A stretch of 9,810 nucleotides of DNA from Nanobdellota archaeon (GCA_030640395.1 DAOWJK010000019.1:1-9810); one strand, 5' to 3'; counted from the stretch's first letter, positions 1 through 5,823 are shown. The notes: generated from the sequence alone by a model not told the origin. A program made the numbers and translations.

Positions 1-469
1 ATGCTTTTATTTTTTCATTTGTGTCTTCAACTTTTCTTAAAACTTTTATTTCATAGACAATGTCTTTTCCTGCCAGGGGATTGTTGAAGTCAACCATGAC
101 TCTTCCTCCTGAAACTGTGAGGATTTTTGCCATTCTGTTGTCAAAGTTGAACATAACCCCCGGCACAGGATTAATTTTGTGTTGCTGAAAAACTTTCATC
201 GGCATCATCTGCACAAGTTTGGACTCCCTGTTTCCAAAAGCTTTTTCCGGCGAGAGTTCAATTGTGTATTTCCCAATTTCTTTTCCAATCAGAAAATCAT
301 CCACTCCTTTAAGAAACATGCCTTCCCCCAGACAAAAAACAAGAGGTTTTGGAATTGTGTTTAGTTTTACTTTTTCAATATCTTCTTTAATATTTGAATC
401 AAAAATTTCTCCATCTTTAACTTTTCCTGTGAATTCTATTTCAATGAAATCTTTTTTCTTTAAAGTCAT
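1..469 (-). CDS. FKBP-type peptidyl-prolyl isomerase, SlyD-like (partial, C-terminus cut by left edge)
   Basis: Catalyses cis-trans isomerisation of prolyl bonds and acts as a folding chaperone, most likely in the cytosol because no signal peptide is seen. The 156 visible residues start MTLKKKDFIEIEFTGKV. They include the FKBP active-site strand DGEIFDSN (about residues 19-26), the GEGMFLKGVDDFLIG segment (about 48-62) and PEKAFG (about 74-79). An inserted flap region follows (about 80-130), typical of SlyD and long archaeal FKBPs. The FKBP fold then resumes with DFNNPLAGKDIVYEIKV, where the core closes. The start is the ATG at 469, 25 nt from a TATA box shared with aIF5A, so the mRNA is probably leaderless. 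Archaeal long FKBPs continue past this point with a C-terminal domain, which lies outside the window. Family assignment is firm; client proteins are unknown. Confidence 0.9.
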   Translation of the reverse strand, partial: MTLKKKDFIEIEFTGKVKDGEIFDSNIKEDIEKVKLNTIPKPLVFCLGEGMFLKGVDDFLIGKEIGKYTIELSPEKAFGNRESKLVQMMPMKVFQQHKINPVPGVMFNFDNRMAKILTVSGGRVMVDFNNPLAGKDIVYEIKVLRKVEDTNEKIKA

Positions 470-489
470 CTTATTATTTTAGTAAAAAT

Positions 490-499
490 ATTTATAAAT
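490..499. promoter_or_regulatory. Palindromic TATA box shared by divergent FKBP and aIF5A
   Basis: ATTTATAAAT is a perfect 10-bp palindrome whose centre (494.5) lies 25.5 nt from the aIF5A ATG (520) and 25.5 nt from the FKBP ATG (469). Archaeal transcription starts about 25 nt downstream of the TATA centre, so both mRNAs would begin at or next to their start codons. A-rich stretches that could act as BRE elements flank the box on both sides. The use of one box in both directions is inferred from geometry. Confidence 0.75.
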
Positions 500-519
500 G
501 TATTTCTTTTTGAGTTATC

Positions 520-912
520 ATGGTTTTAAAAATAATCAATGCAACAGAGGCGAGAGTTGGGACAAATATTCTTATTGACGGGAAGCCGTTTATTGTTAAG
601 AAAATTGATATAAGCAAGACAGGGAAGCACGGGCATGCCAAGGCGCGGATTGAGGCTGTTGGAATTCTCGACCGGAATAAGAAAGTTTTTGTTGTGCCGG
701 GGCATGACAGGCTTGAAGTTCCGCTTGTTGATAAAAGAAAAGCGCAGGTTCTTTCAAAAGCAGACAAAAAAGCAAGTGTCATGGATTTGGAAAGTTTTGA
801 AACATTGGAGATTGATTGTCCTGACCAGGAAATTTTTAATTCATTGGAAGAAAGCGGGAATTGTGAGTATTGGGATATTGAAGGTGTGAAAATCATAAAA
901 AGAAAACTATGA
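520..912 (+). CDS. Translation factor aIF5A (hypusine-containing)
   Basis: Archaeal homologue of eIF5A/EF-P, which binds the ribosome near the E site and helps peptide-bond formation at difficult stretches such as polyproline. The 130 residues match the usual family length. Residues 1 to about 68 form the SH3-like domain with the loop KTGKHGHAK; by alignment with eIF5A the hypusinated lysine is K36. Residues from about 69 onward form the OB-fold domain. The ATG at 520 follows the shared TATA box by 25 nt with no room for a ribosome binding site, so translation is probably leaderless. Deoxyhypusine synthase is not in the window. The last nine codons and the stop recur 72 bp downstream with only synonymous changes. 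Confidence 0.96.
   Translation: MVLKIINATEARVGTNILIDGKPFIVKKIDISKTGKHGHAKARIEAVGILDRNKKVFVVPGHDRLEVPLVDKRKAQVLSKADKKASVMDLESFETLEIDCPDQEIFNSLEESGNCEYWDIEGVKIIKRKL
881..912 (+). repeat. Direct repeat copy 1: 3' end of aIF5A gene
   Basis: This 32-bp segment encodes GVKIIKRKL and the stop of aIF5A and is repeated at 953-984 with three mismatches. All three fall at third codon positions and are synonymous. The similarity stops at both boundaries. Confidence 0.85.
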
Positions 913-929
913 TTTTTTCACCATAAGCA

Positions 930-948
930 TTTTTTGCATAGCAAAAAA
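930..948. terminator. Perfect hairpin between the aIF5A tail repeats
   Basis: TTTTTTGC, loop ATA, then GCAAAAAA forms a perfect 8-bp stem (930-937 with 941-948), 17 nt after the aIF5A stop. Longer imperfect pairing is possible between TTTTTTCACC (913-922) and GGTGTGAAAA (955-964) around it. It could be a transcription terminator, since the 5' arm gives a U6 tract, or a remnant of an inserted palindrome. Function is inferred only. Confidence 0.4.
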
Positions 949-952
949 CACA

Positions 953-984
953 AAGGTGTGAAAATAATTAAAAGAAAACTCTGA
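953..984 (+). repeat. Direct repeat copy 2: orphaned aIF5A tail
   Basis: Second copy of the aIF5A 3' end. In the same codon phase it still reads GVKIIKRKL-stop, but nothing upstream resembles the rest of aIF5A. It differs from copy 1 by atc/ata, ata/att and cta/ctc, all synonymous. It is best described as a gene fragment. Confidence 0.85.
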
Positions 985-1003
985 TGAGTTTGCATTCATT
1001 AGA

Positions 1004-1011
1004 TTTATAAA
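1004..1011 (+). promoter_or_regulatory. TATA box for leader ORF and L40e
   Basis: TTTATAAA, centred at 1007.5, predicts a transcript starting near 1033, about 5 nt before the ATG at 1038 and about 66 nt before the L40e start at 1099. Confidence 0.65.
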
Positions 1012-1037
1012 CAAATTAAACAAAAGGAAATTGTAAA

Positions 1038-1106
1038 ATGGCAAAAATTCCAGAACTAAAATCAAAAGATTTCAATTGCGAAATTTTAGGAGGAAAAAAT
1101 CGCTAA
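1038..1106 (+). CDS. 22-codon leader ORF overlapping L40e start
   Basis: Reads MAKIPELKSKDFNCEILGGKNR and ends at the TAA at 1104-1106, overlapping the proposed L40e start (1099) by 8 nt in another frame. Its first six residues, MAKIPE, copy the start of L40e (xAKIPEAQNRLF) using different synonymous codons (gca/gct, cca/ccg). It sits 30 nt after a TATA centre, so it could be translated nearly leaderless. Removing one A from the A6 run at 1094-1099 would fuse it in frame to L40e. It may be a genuine leader peptide, a duplicated start-of-gene relic, or the true L40e N-terminus separated by a sequencing indel. The sequence alone does not decide. Confidence 0.4.
   Translation: MAKIPELKSKDFNCEILGGKNR
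1087..1093 (+). promoter_or_regulatory. Strong Shine-Dalgarno for L40e
   Basis: TAGGAGG is fully complementary to the usual archaeal anti-Shine-Dalgarno and leaves a 5-nt spacer to ATC at 1099. It lies inside the leader ORF, so a ribosome ending at 1106 could reinitiate there. It is the main evidence that the L40e start really is at 1099. Confidence 0.7.
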
Positions 1107-1260
1107 AATTCCGGAAGCACAAAACAGATTATTTAAGAATATTTTTGTATGCAAGAAATGCAAAGCTAAAATCAGGGCAGACCCTCAAAAAATTTTAAAG
1201 GGAAAAGTAAGGTGCAGAAAATGCAAGAAAAGTGCATTCAGGCCTTTGAAAAAGAAATAG
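1099..1260 (+). CDS. Large-subunit ribosomal protein L40e, apparent AUC start
   Basis: Small zinc-ribbon protein of the 50S subunit. The frame encodes 53 residues: AKIPEAQNRLFKNIFVC, then CxxC (C18, C21), a lysine-rich middle, CxxC (C39, C42) and the basic tail FRPLKKK, as in archaeal L40e. The frame is closed upstream by TAG at 1087-1089 and contains no ATG or GTG, and its only TTG lies near the end, after both zinc pairs. The expected initiator position holds ATC (1099-1101). A perfect AGGAGG Shine-Dalgarno (1088-1093) sits 5 nt before it, which supports initiation there. Explanations are a non-canonical AUC start coupled to the overlapping leader ORF, a single-base error (ATG read as ATC), or an indel in the A6 run. 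Identity is well supported; the start is not settled. Confidence 0.82.
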   Translation: MAKIPEAQNRLFKNIFVCKKCKAKIRADPQKILKGKVRCRKCKKSAFRPLKKK

Positions 1261-1261
1261 G

Positions 1262-1269
1262 TTTTTAAA
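1262..1269 (+). promoter_or_regulatory. TATA box for the M50 protease
   Basis: TTTTTAAA, centred at 1265.5 directly after the L40e stop, predicts a start near 1291. That leaves a 10-nt leader containing GAGGA just before the ATG at 1301. Confidence 0.55.
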
Positions 1270-1300
1270 CAATCTTCTTTAATAATTAATAGAGGATAAA

Positions 1301-2728
1301 ATGAATTTAATTATTTGCGATATTTTTTTATTAGTCTTATTTGCGATATTTGTTTCTGTTTTTCTTTATCAGAAGAAAAAGAATTTGAAACAAGAAGGGA
1401 TTTTATTTTTGTATAAAACCAAATGGGGCATAAAATTAATTAATTATATTGGGGAGAAATATAAAAGAACTTTAAAATTTTTAAGTTATATCTCAATAAG
1501 TTTGGGTTATATTTTAATGATAGGAATGCTTTTTATGCTGTTTCAGACAGTTTATCTTTATCTGACTACTTCTATTTCACAGGTGATTAAAATTCCGCCA
1601 GTAGCTCCGCTGATTCCTTATTTTCCAAAATTGTTCGGGCTGCAAAGTTTGTTCCCTCCGTTTTATTTTATTTATTTTATTGTTGCACTTTTGATTGTTG
1701 CGACAGTTCATGAATTCTCGCACGGGATTTTTGCAAGAAAATCTAATATAAAAATAAAGTCCACAGGATTTGCCTTTTTCAAATATTTCCCTGCTTTTTT
1801 CGGAGCGTTTGTAGAGCAGGACGAAAAACAAATGGAGAAAGCCAAAAAGTTTGACCAGATGAGTGTGCTGTCTGCCGGAGTTTTCGCGAATGTTGTTTTT
1901 GCGATTTTGTTTTATGTGATTTTATTTGGGTTTTTTTCTTTTGCTTTTACAGCGTCAGGGATTACGTTTAATACATATGCCTATGAAATTCTTCCGGTAG
2001 CAAGCATTACTTCTGTAAATGGGGTTATATTAAATAACCCTTCTATTGAGGAATTCGCAAGTCAGTTAAAAGAAAATAAAACCTTTAATGAAATATCTAT
2101 TGAAGAAAAAAATTATGTGGGTGTGAAAAGCACAGGGGTTATTCAAATAGAGGGCCAGGAAGTATATGTTGCCGCATTATATTATGATGCACCTGCAATA
2201 AATTCTAATTTGAGTGAAATAATTAGTGAGATTAATAGTGTCAAAATTGATAGCATTGAAAAATTGCAGGAAGAGCTGGAGAAGTATTCACCTGGAGAAG
2301 AAATAAAAATCAAAACTATTGAAGACGACCTGGTTTCTGTTAAAGAAATAGTTCTTGGAGCGCATCCTGAAAATGAGAAAGTTGCCTGGTTAGGTGTTGG
2401 TTTTGTAGATTCCAAGCAAGGTGTCTTGAATAAAATTATTGGTTTTTTTCCTTCTTATAAAAAAGCAAATATTTATTATGAACCTGCTAATGATTTAAGT
2501 GTTTTTGTCAAAGATTTTTTATGGTGGGTATTTGTGATTAATCTTCTTGTGGCATTGTTTAACATGCTTCCGGTAGGAATCCTCGACGGGGGCAGGTTTT
2601 TTTACCTGACAATTTTGGGAATCACAAAATCTGAGAAAGTTGCGAAAAGAGGATTTAAAATTATGACCCAATTAATTTTACTTTCATTTATTGCACTTAT
2701 GATAAAGTGGGCATTTAGTTTTTTTTAG
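1301..2728 (+). CDS. Membrane zinc metalloprotease, site-2 protease family (M50)
   Basis: Intramembrane protease that would cleave single-pass membrane proteins within the bilayer; its substrate here is unknown. The 475 residues contain the zinc motif HEFSH (H137, E138, H141) in a hydrophobic helix. A second catalytic segment, NMLPVGILDGG (N421 to G431), includes the third zinc ligand D429. Hydrophobic segments lie at about 1-22, 57-90, 118-145, 188-217, 405-432 and 455-475. The soluble part between the catalytic helices, about 220-400, contains a PDZ-like stretch around 300-355 (SEINSVKIDSIEKLQEEL, then a GEEIKIKTI strand), as in RseP-type proteins. The GVFANVVFA segment after the first motif matches the family's conserved helix. 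The start follows a GAGGA site. Partners such as an anti-sigma-like target are not visible nearby. Confidence 0.93.
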   Translation: MNLIICDIFLLVLFAIFVSVFLYQKKKNLKQEGILFLYKTKWGIKLINYIGEKYKRTLKFLSYISISLGYILMIGMLFMLFQTVYLYLTTSISQVIKIPPVAPLIPYFPKLFGLQSLFPPFYFIYFIVALLIVATVHEFSHGIFARKSNIKIKSTGFAFFKYFPAFFGAFVEQDEKQMEKAKKFDQMSVLSAGVFANVVFAILFYVILFGFFSFAFTASGITFNTYAYEILPVASITSVNGVILNNPSIEEFASQLKENKTFNEISIEEKNYVGVKSTGVIQIEGQEVYVAALYYDAPAINSNLSEIISEINSVKIDSIEKLQEELEKYSPGEEIKIKTIEDDLVSVKEIVLGAHPENEKVAWLGVGFVDSKQGVLNKIIGFFPSYKKANIYYEPANDLSVFVKDFLWWVFVINLLVALFNMLPVGILDGGRFFYLTILGITKSEKVAKRGFKIMTQLILLSFIALMIKWAFSFF

Positions 2729-2732
2729 AGAC

Positions 2733-3206
2733 CTAATTCAAATTATAGAAACCTAATAGTTCTTTGTTTCTCTCTCCATTCGCCCTAAAAAGAAATTCCT
2801 CTCTATATTGTTCAGGAACTTGGTTTAAGTGCATCCTAAGAATTTTATGCTGATCTGAATTTGTTCCAGGAAAAGAACTCTTTCCGAAATAAAAAAAATC
2901 AAATTTATCTTCCTCGGAAGAAAGAATGGGAAGATCATATTTCTTGGATAATCTGGCTAATCTTTCTAGCTCTTTTTTTGTTAATCTTCTATCAGAAAAA
3001 GACTGGACATCTCTAAAAAGAGGATGATTATCCTCTCTAATATTTCTTAAACTATCAAAGACTGACTGAACATGGACAAATTTGGTGTATAAATCAGTTA
3101 GAAAGTCGTAATCTTTCTGAGCCATTCCTTCAGGAGAGTTTTCTCTTAATCCTAAATTCCTTTTATATAGAGGTTTAAGAATCTTTTCAATTTCACTTTT
3201 GTGCAT
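2733..3206 (-). CDS. Hypothetical protein, 157 aa, charged and soluble
   Basis: I do not recognise this protein. It begins MHKSEIEKILKPLYKRN and is rich in charged residues, with no membrane segment, signal peptide or paired cysteines. The first 100 residues look mainly helical, for example LTKKELERLARLSKKYDLP (about 75-93). The second half is aromatic (FDFFYFG, about 103-109), and the tail has basic and acidic helices. The ATG at 3206 lies 24-25 nt from a TATA-like box, so the mRNA is probably leaderless. Its stop is 4 bp from the stop of the convergent protease gene. An intact frame with a properly spaced promoter supports a real gene. Confidence 0.7.
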   Translation of the reverse strand: MHKSEIEKILKPLYKRNLGLRENSPEGMAQKDYDFLTDLYTKFVHVQSVFDSLRNIREDNHPLFRDVQSFSDRRLTKKELERLARLSKKYDLPILSSEEDKFDFFYFGKSSFPGTNSDQHKILRMHLNQVPEQYREEFLFRANGERNKELLGFYNLN

Positions 3207-3225
3207 ATTGATTCAATAGCAAACT

Positions 3226-3235
3226 TATTTAAAAA
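3226..3235 (-). promoter_or_regulatory. TATA box for the 157-aa orphan
   Basis: Read on the minus strand this is TTTTTAAATA, centred 24.5 nt before the ATG at 3206, which fits a leaderless transcript. Confidence 0.55.
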
Positions 3236-3253
3236 GATTTGTTTCTTACAAAC

Positions 3254-3262
3254 TATATTTTA
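3254..3262 (+). promoter_or_regulatory. TATA box for Taw1
   Basis: TATATTTTA is centred 25 nt before the ATG at 3283, which fits a leaderless transcript. It is separated by 18 bp from the opposing TATA box of the divergent orphan. Confidence 0.55.
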
Positions 3263-3282
3263 AGACATTAAATCCTATTAAA

Positions 3283-4284
3283 ATGATTCCAGAGAAACTT
3301 AAAAAAATATTAAAAAAGCAACATTATGAAATTGTCGGGAAGCATTCTGCTGTTCAGATTTGTCGTTGGACAAAAAAGTCTTTGAGGGATGAAGGCGTTT
3401 GTTACAAGGAAAAGTTTTATGGGATTAAAGCGCATTTGTGCTGTCAGATGACTCCTGCTGTGATGTGGTGTCCGAATAAGTGCATTCATTGCTGGCGTGC
3501 GATTGAGTTGACTCTTGGAGAAAAACTTAAAGGTAAAATTGATTCACCAAAAGAAATTATTGATGGATGCATTAAAGCTCAGAGGAAATTATTGCAGGGT
3601 TTTAAGAAACTTCCAGATGCACCTAAAAAACAATTAAGCAAAGCGAACATGAAGAAGTGGGAAGAGGCGCAGGAGCCAATGCAGTTTGCGATTTCGCTTT
3701 CTGGGGAGCCGACTGTTTATGAAAAAATTGGGGATTTAATTGAGGAACTTAGAAAAAGAGGAAAGACAAGTTTTCTTGTCAGTAACGGACTTTATCCTGA
3801 AAAACTTAAAGAAATTGAAAAGAAAAATCAGTTGCCGACGCAGTTATATATTTCTGTGAATACTCCTAACAAAAAACTTTACGACAAGTTTCACAGAAGC
3901 TGCAAAAAAAATGCATGGGAAAAATTAAACGAGACTTTGGCATTTCTTCCTGAGTTAAAAGGAAAAACCCGGACTGTTTTTAGAATGAATCTTGTTAAAG
4001 ATTTAAATATGATTGAACCAGAAAATTACGCGAAGTTGATTAAAAAATCAAAACCAATGTTTGTTGAAATTAAAGGATTTATGAGTGTTGGTTTTGCAAG
4101 ACAGAGATTGGGTTATGACAGAATGCCAACTCATGAAGAAATGAAAGAATTTTCTGAAAAGTTAGTTAAAGAATTAAATTCAATTGGAGAAAATTATAAA
4201 ATTCTTGGTGAGAAAATTGAGAGCAGGGTTTTGGTTTTGGGGAAGGATAAGAGGGAGTTGAAGATAAAAGAGAGTGAAAAATGA
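3283..4284 (+). CDS. taw1: tRNA 4-demethylwyosine synthase (radical SAM), Taw1
   Basis: Converts N1-methylguanosine at position 37 of tRNA-Phe, with pyruvate, into the tricyclic 4-demethylwyosine, the first committed step of archaeal wyosine biosynthesis. The 333-residue length is normal for archaeal Taw1. The radical SAM motif is C63-PNK-C67-IH-C70, followed by WR, within the signature GIKAHLCCQMTPAVMWC. Three upstream cysteines at about C27, C40 and C53 match the ligands of the second iron-sulfur cluster of this family. ISLSGEPT (about 138-145) is the SAM-binding GEP-type strand. Later conserved stretches include YISVNTPN and EIKGFMSVG. The ATG follows a TATA box at leaderless spacing. The methyltransferase that makes m1G37 and later wyosine enzymes are not in the window. 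Confidence 0.95.
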   Translation: MIPEKLKKILKKQHYEIVGKHSAVQICRWTKKSLRDEGVCYKEKFYGIKAHLCCQMTPAVMWCPNKCIHCWRAIELTLGEKLKGKIDSPKEIIDGCIKAQRKLLQGFKKLPDAPKKQLSKANMKKWEEAQEPMQFAISLSGEPTVYEKIGDLIEELRKRGKTSFLVSNGLYPEKLKEIEKKNQLPTQLYISVNTPNKKLYDKFHRSCKKNAWEKLNETLAFLPELKGKTRTVFRMNLVKDLNMIEPENYAKLIKKSKPMFVEIKGFMSVGFARQRLGYDRMPTHEEMKEFSEKLVKELNSIGENYKILGEKIESRVLVLGKDKRELKIKESEK

Positions 4285-4305
4285 TTAGACACACTATAAT
4301 AAAAA

Positions 4306-4629
4306 ATGACACCAACATATACCAAACATAAAACAGTTCCTTTAACAGAAGAGGAAATCAAAAAAAAGTATAAAGAAATTAAAGAAGAACTGCAGGAGGT
4401 TTTGGAGTGGAAAAAAGAAGAAGAGGGCAAACTTGCTGATGCTAAATCTTCTCCTCAAAAAAAAGCCGCGGCTAAAAGAGCTTTAAAAAAAGTTGCGAGA
4501 AGAATTAATACTGTTCAGGGGCAGATAATTTATTGGAAACTTAGATTAAAAGGTGAGAATCATTTTAAAGCAAGTATTGAAAAAAATGAATATTGGGCAA
4601 GGTGCGGGGAGAGGAAGGAAGGGAATTAA
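4306..4629 (+). CDS. Hypothetical coiled-coil protein, 107 aa
   Basis: No family recognised. The sequence MTPTYTKHKTVPLTEEEI is followed by a long lysine/glutamate helix (about 15-50, EEEIKKKYKEIKEELQEV), a KKAAAKRALKKVARR basic helix (about 53-67) and a C-terminal segment with YWKLRLKGENH and YWARCGERK. It is probably an alpha-helical hairpin or coiled coil, perhaps nucleic-acid binding given the basic helix. It starts 21 nt after the Taw1 stop with no convincing TATA box at -25, so it may be cotranscribed with taw1. A role in tRNA modification would be a guess from proximity only. Confidence 0.6.
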   Translation: MTPTYTKHKTVPLTEEEIKKKYKEIKEELQEVLEWKKEEEGKLADAKSSPQKKAAAKRALKKVARRINTVQGQIIYWKLRLKGENHFKASIEKNEYWARCGERKEGN

Positions 4630-4696
4630 AGGGGATTTACAAATTTTTTGCAGAAGCCAAAAATAAGTCTTGTTCAATCTTTAAGCGAGCCAAACC

Positions 4697-5413
4697 TTAC
4701 TCTCTCTGTTTCGTAGCTCGTGCATAAAAAAAATACGGGGCACGGAAAAACGGACTACCGTTACAATCTAGGATAAATCCGTTGGGATCTGTAAAAAATC
4801 TAGCGATAGTACTATCTTCTTTTTCGAACACAGTATCTAATTCTTCTTTTGGACACGAATAACTTAAATATCCTGCCTTTATTTTTTTAGTTGGAAGTCC
4901 TTGTTTTGTATAGGACTTATTCAACCAATCTTCCAAAGAAATTCCACCCCCTCTAGCTTCAAGAGGAGGAATAAGCTCAGATGTTCTATTTTCCATCAAA
5001 GTATTTTCGTCAATAACTTCTGATTTTTTGACTATCTTTCTATTCTCATCAAAAACATTATAATTAATAATCAAATTTTTTTCTTCAACCTTAAAATTCG
5101 CATCAAGCAACTCTGCTCTAGGAGGACTTCTGACTCCAATTATGCCATTATAAACATCAGGAAAATATTCTTTAGTGTATTTTAAAAATTCCACAAATTC
5201 CAAAATTGTCGGCATTTTTTGATCTTTTGAATGAAATTCATTTTGTGTATCAAACCAATTTCCTTTGGGGAGAGTTGCTACTTCTGCCACACAAAGATTT
5301 ATGGAAGGAACATAAATAAAACCAGGATCATCTTTTGATTTTGAGATAGAATATTCTACTCCTGCCGGTTCTACAATCTTGCTTGCTCTTTCATAATATG
5401 ATATTGATGCCAT
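4697..5413 (-). CDS. Hypothetical protein with DGR-variable-region-like C-terminus, 238 aa
   Basis: Function unknown. The N-terminal half includes YVPSINLCVAEVATL (34-48), PTILEFVEFLKYTKEYF (68-84) and GVRSPPRAELLDANFKV. The second half has DENTLMENRT, then SLEDWLNKSYTKQGLPTKK and the tail from ARFFTDPNG to ARATKQRE (204-238). From memory, proteins of Pacearchaeota and Woesearchaeota share the frame LEDWL...TxQGLPxK...SVARF...L.C...P...LGVRAAKQRE, with very different residues between the anchors. That layout resembles C-type-lectin-like targets of diversity-generating retroelements. In codons 204-233, 22 of 30 end in C or T, nine encode F or Y, and A makes up only 18 of 90 coding-strand bases. 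No signal peptide is seen. The start lies 25 nt from a TATA box. The gene is real; the DGR link is inference. Confidence 0.78.
   Translation of the reverse strand: MASISYYERASKIVEPAGVEYSISKSKDDPGFIYVPSINLCVAEVATLPKGNWFDTQNEFHSKDQKMPTILEFVEFLKYTKEYFPDVYNGIIGVRSPPRAELLDANFKVEEKNLIINYNVFDENRKIVKKSEVIDENTLMENRTSELIPPLEARGGGISLEDWLNKSYTKQGLPTKKIKAGYLSYSCPKEELDTVFEKEDSTIARFFTDPNGFILDCNGSPFFRAPYFFYARATKQRE
4700..4804 (-). other. Candidate hypervariable (DGR target) segment
   Basis: Encodes the last 35 residues of the 238-aa protein. The coding strand is poor in adenine and rich in NNC/NNT codons (ttt, gat, ccc, aac, atc, gcc, tat). Adenine-directed mutagenesis of AAC/AAT template codons would give this pattern. 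The flanking anchors ARF and ARATKQRE look constant. No template repeat or reverse transcriptase lies in the window, so this is a hypothesis. Confidence 0.35.
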
Positions 5414-5433
5414 ACCTTTTTCACAAATCCAAT

Positions 5434-5443
5434 ATTTATAAAT
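5434..5443 (-). promoter_or_regulatory. TATA box for the 238-aa protein
   Basis: ATTTATAAAT, identical to the shared box at 490-499, is centred 25.5 nt before the ATG at 5413. No plus-strand gene begins at the mirrored distance here, so despite its symmetry it probably serves one gene. Confidence 0.65.
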
Positions 5444-5472
5444 CTTCCCATTCTGTTACTTTTCAAAAATAG

Positions 5473-5823
5473 TTACAAATCAATAACTCCTTCTTTTGTT
5501 AATGCAGCAAATCTAATTCCAACAGGCAAATTAATCAGGGCAGAAATTAAAGCCATGTGTTGTTTGCCGTCGCCAGATGCGATTGTGAGTGCGACTTCTG
5601 TTCCTGAGAATTTTCCCTTTAATTTTGATTTTAAATCCTGCTGAAGGTCTTTTATTTTCTGGCTTAAATCAATTCTGACAAATTCAAATTGTTTCTCATG
5701 CTTAAAATCTTTTGCAAAATCCCCTCCGATGATTACAATCTTGTCCCATTCTCCATGAGTCATCAATCCTGCAACTTGCGCCCATGTGGCTTTTCCTGTT
5801 GAGAGTAGTGCTACTAATTCCAT
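5473..5823 (-). CDS. Small Rossmann-like protein, 116 aa, weakly CARF-like
   Basis: No firm family. The pattern alternates strands and helices: MELVALLSTGK (strand and turn, 1-11), TWAQVAGLM (helix), WDKIVIIGGDF (strand, 26-36), QFEFVRIDL (strand, 45-53), a long charged helix (54-70), EVALTIASGDGKQHMAL (strand into glycine-rich loop and helix, 76-92), then LPVGIRFAAL (99-108). The SGDGKxHMAL step resembles the strand-loop-helix of CARF-type nucleotide sensors, which carry a TGGTK-like motif, but at 116 residues it is only one such domain with no effector. It could equally be another Rossmannoid regulator. The ATG follows a TATA box at leaderless spacing. No CRISPR component is nearby. Confidence 0.65.
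   Translation of the reverse strand: MELVALLSTGKATWAQVAGLMTHGEWDKIVIIGGDFAKDFKHEKQFEFVRIDLSQKIKDLQQDLKSKLKGKFSGTEVALTIASGDGKQHMALISALINLPVGIRFAALTKEGVIDL

Noticed and set aside
179..482. Two plus-strand open frames opposite the FKBP gene
   Set aside because: Both are antisense to a clear FKBP coding sequence and encode phenylalanine-rich, low-complexity peptides.
492..896. Open frame of 134 aa on the minus strand opposite aIF5A
   Set aside because: It is a complete antisense shadow of a well-conserved gene, has no family resemblance and its composition follows the aIF5A codons.
4630..4696. Possible terminator or DGR-associated hairpin between the convergent genes
   Set aside because: Only weak imperfect pairing around AAGTCTTGTTCAATCTT was found; there is no convincing stem.
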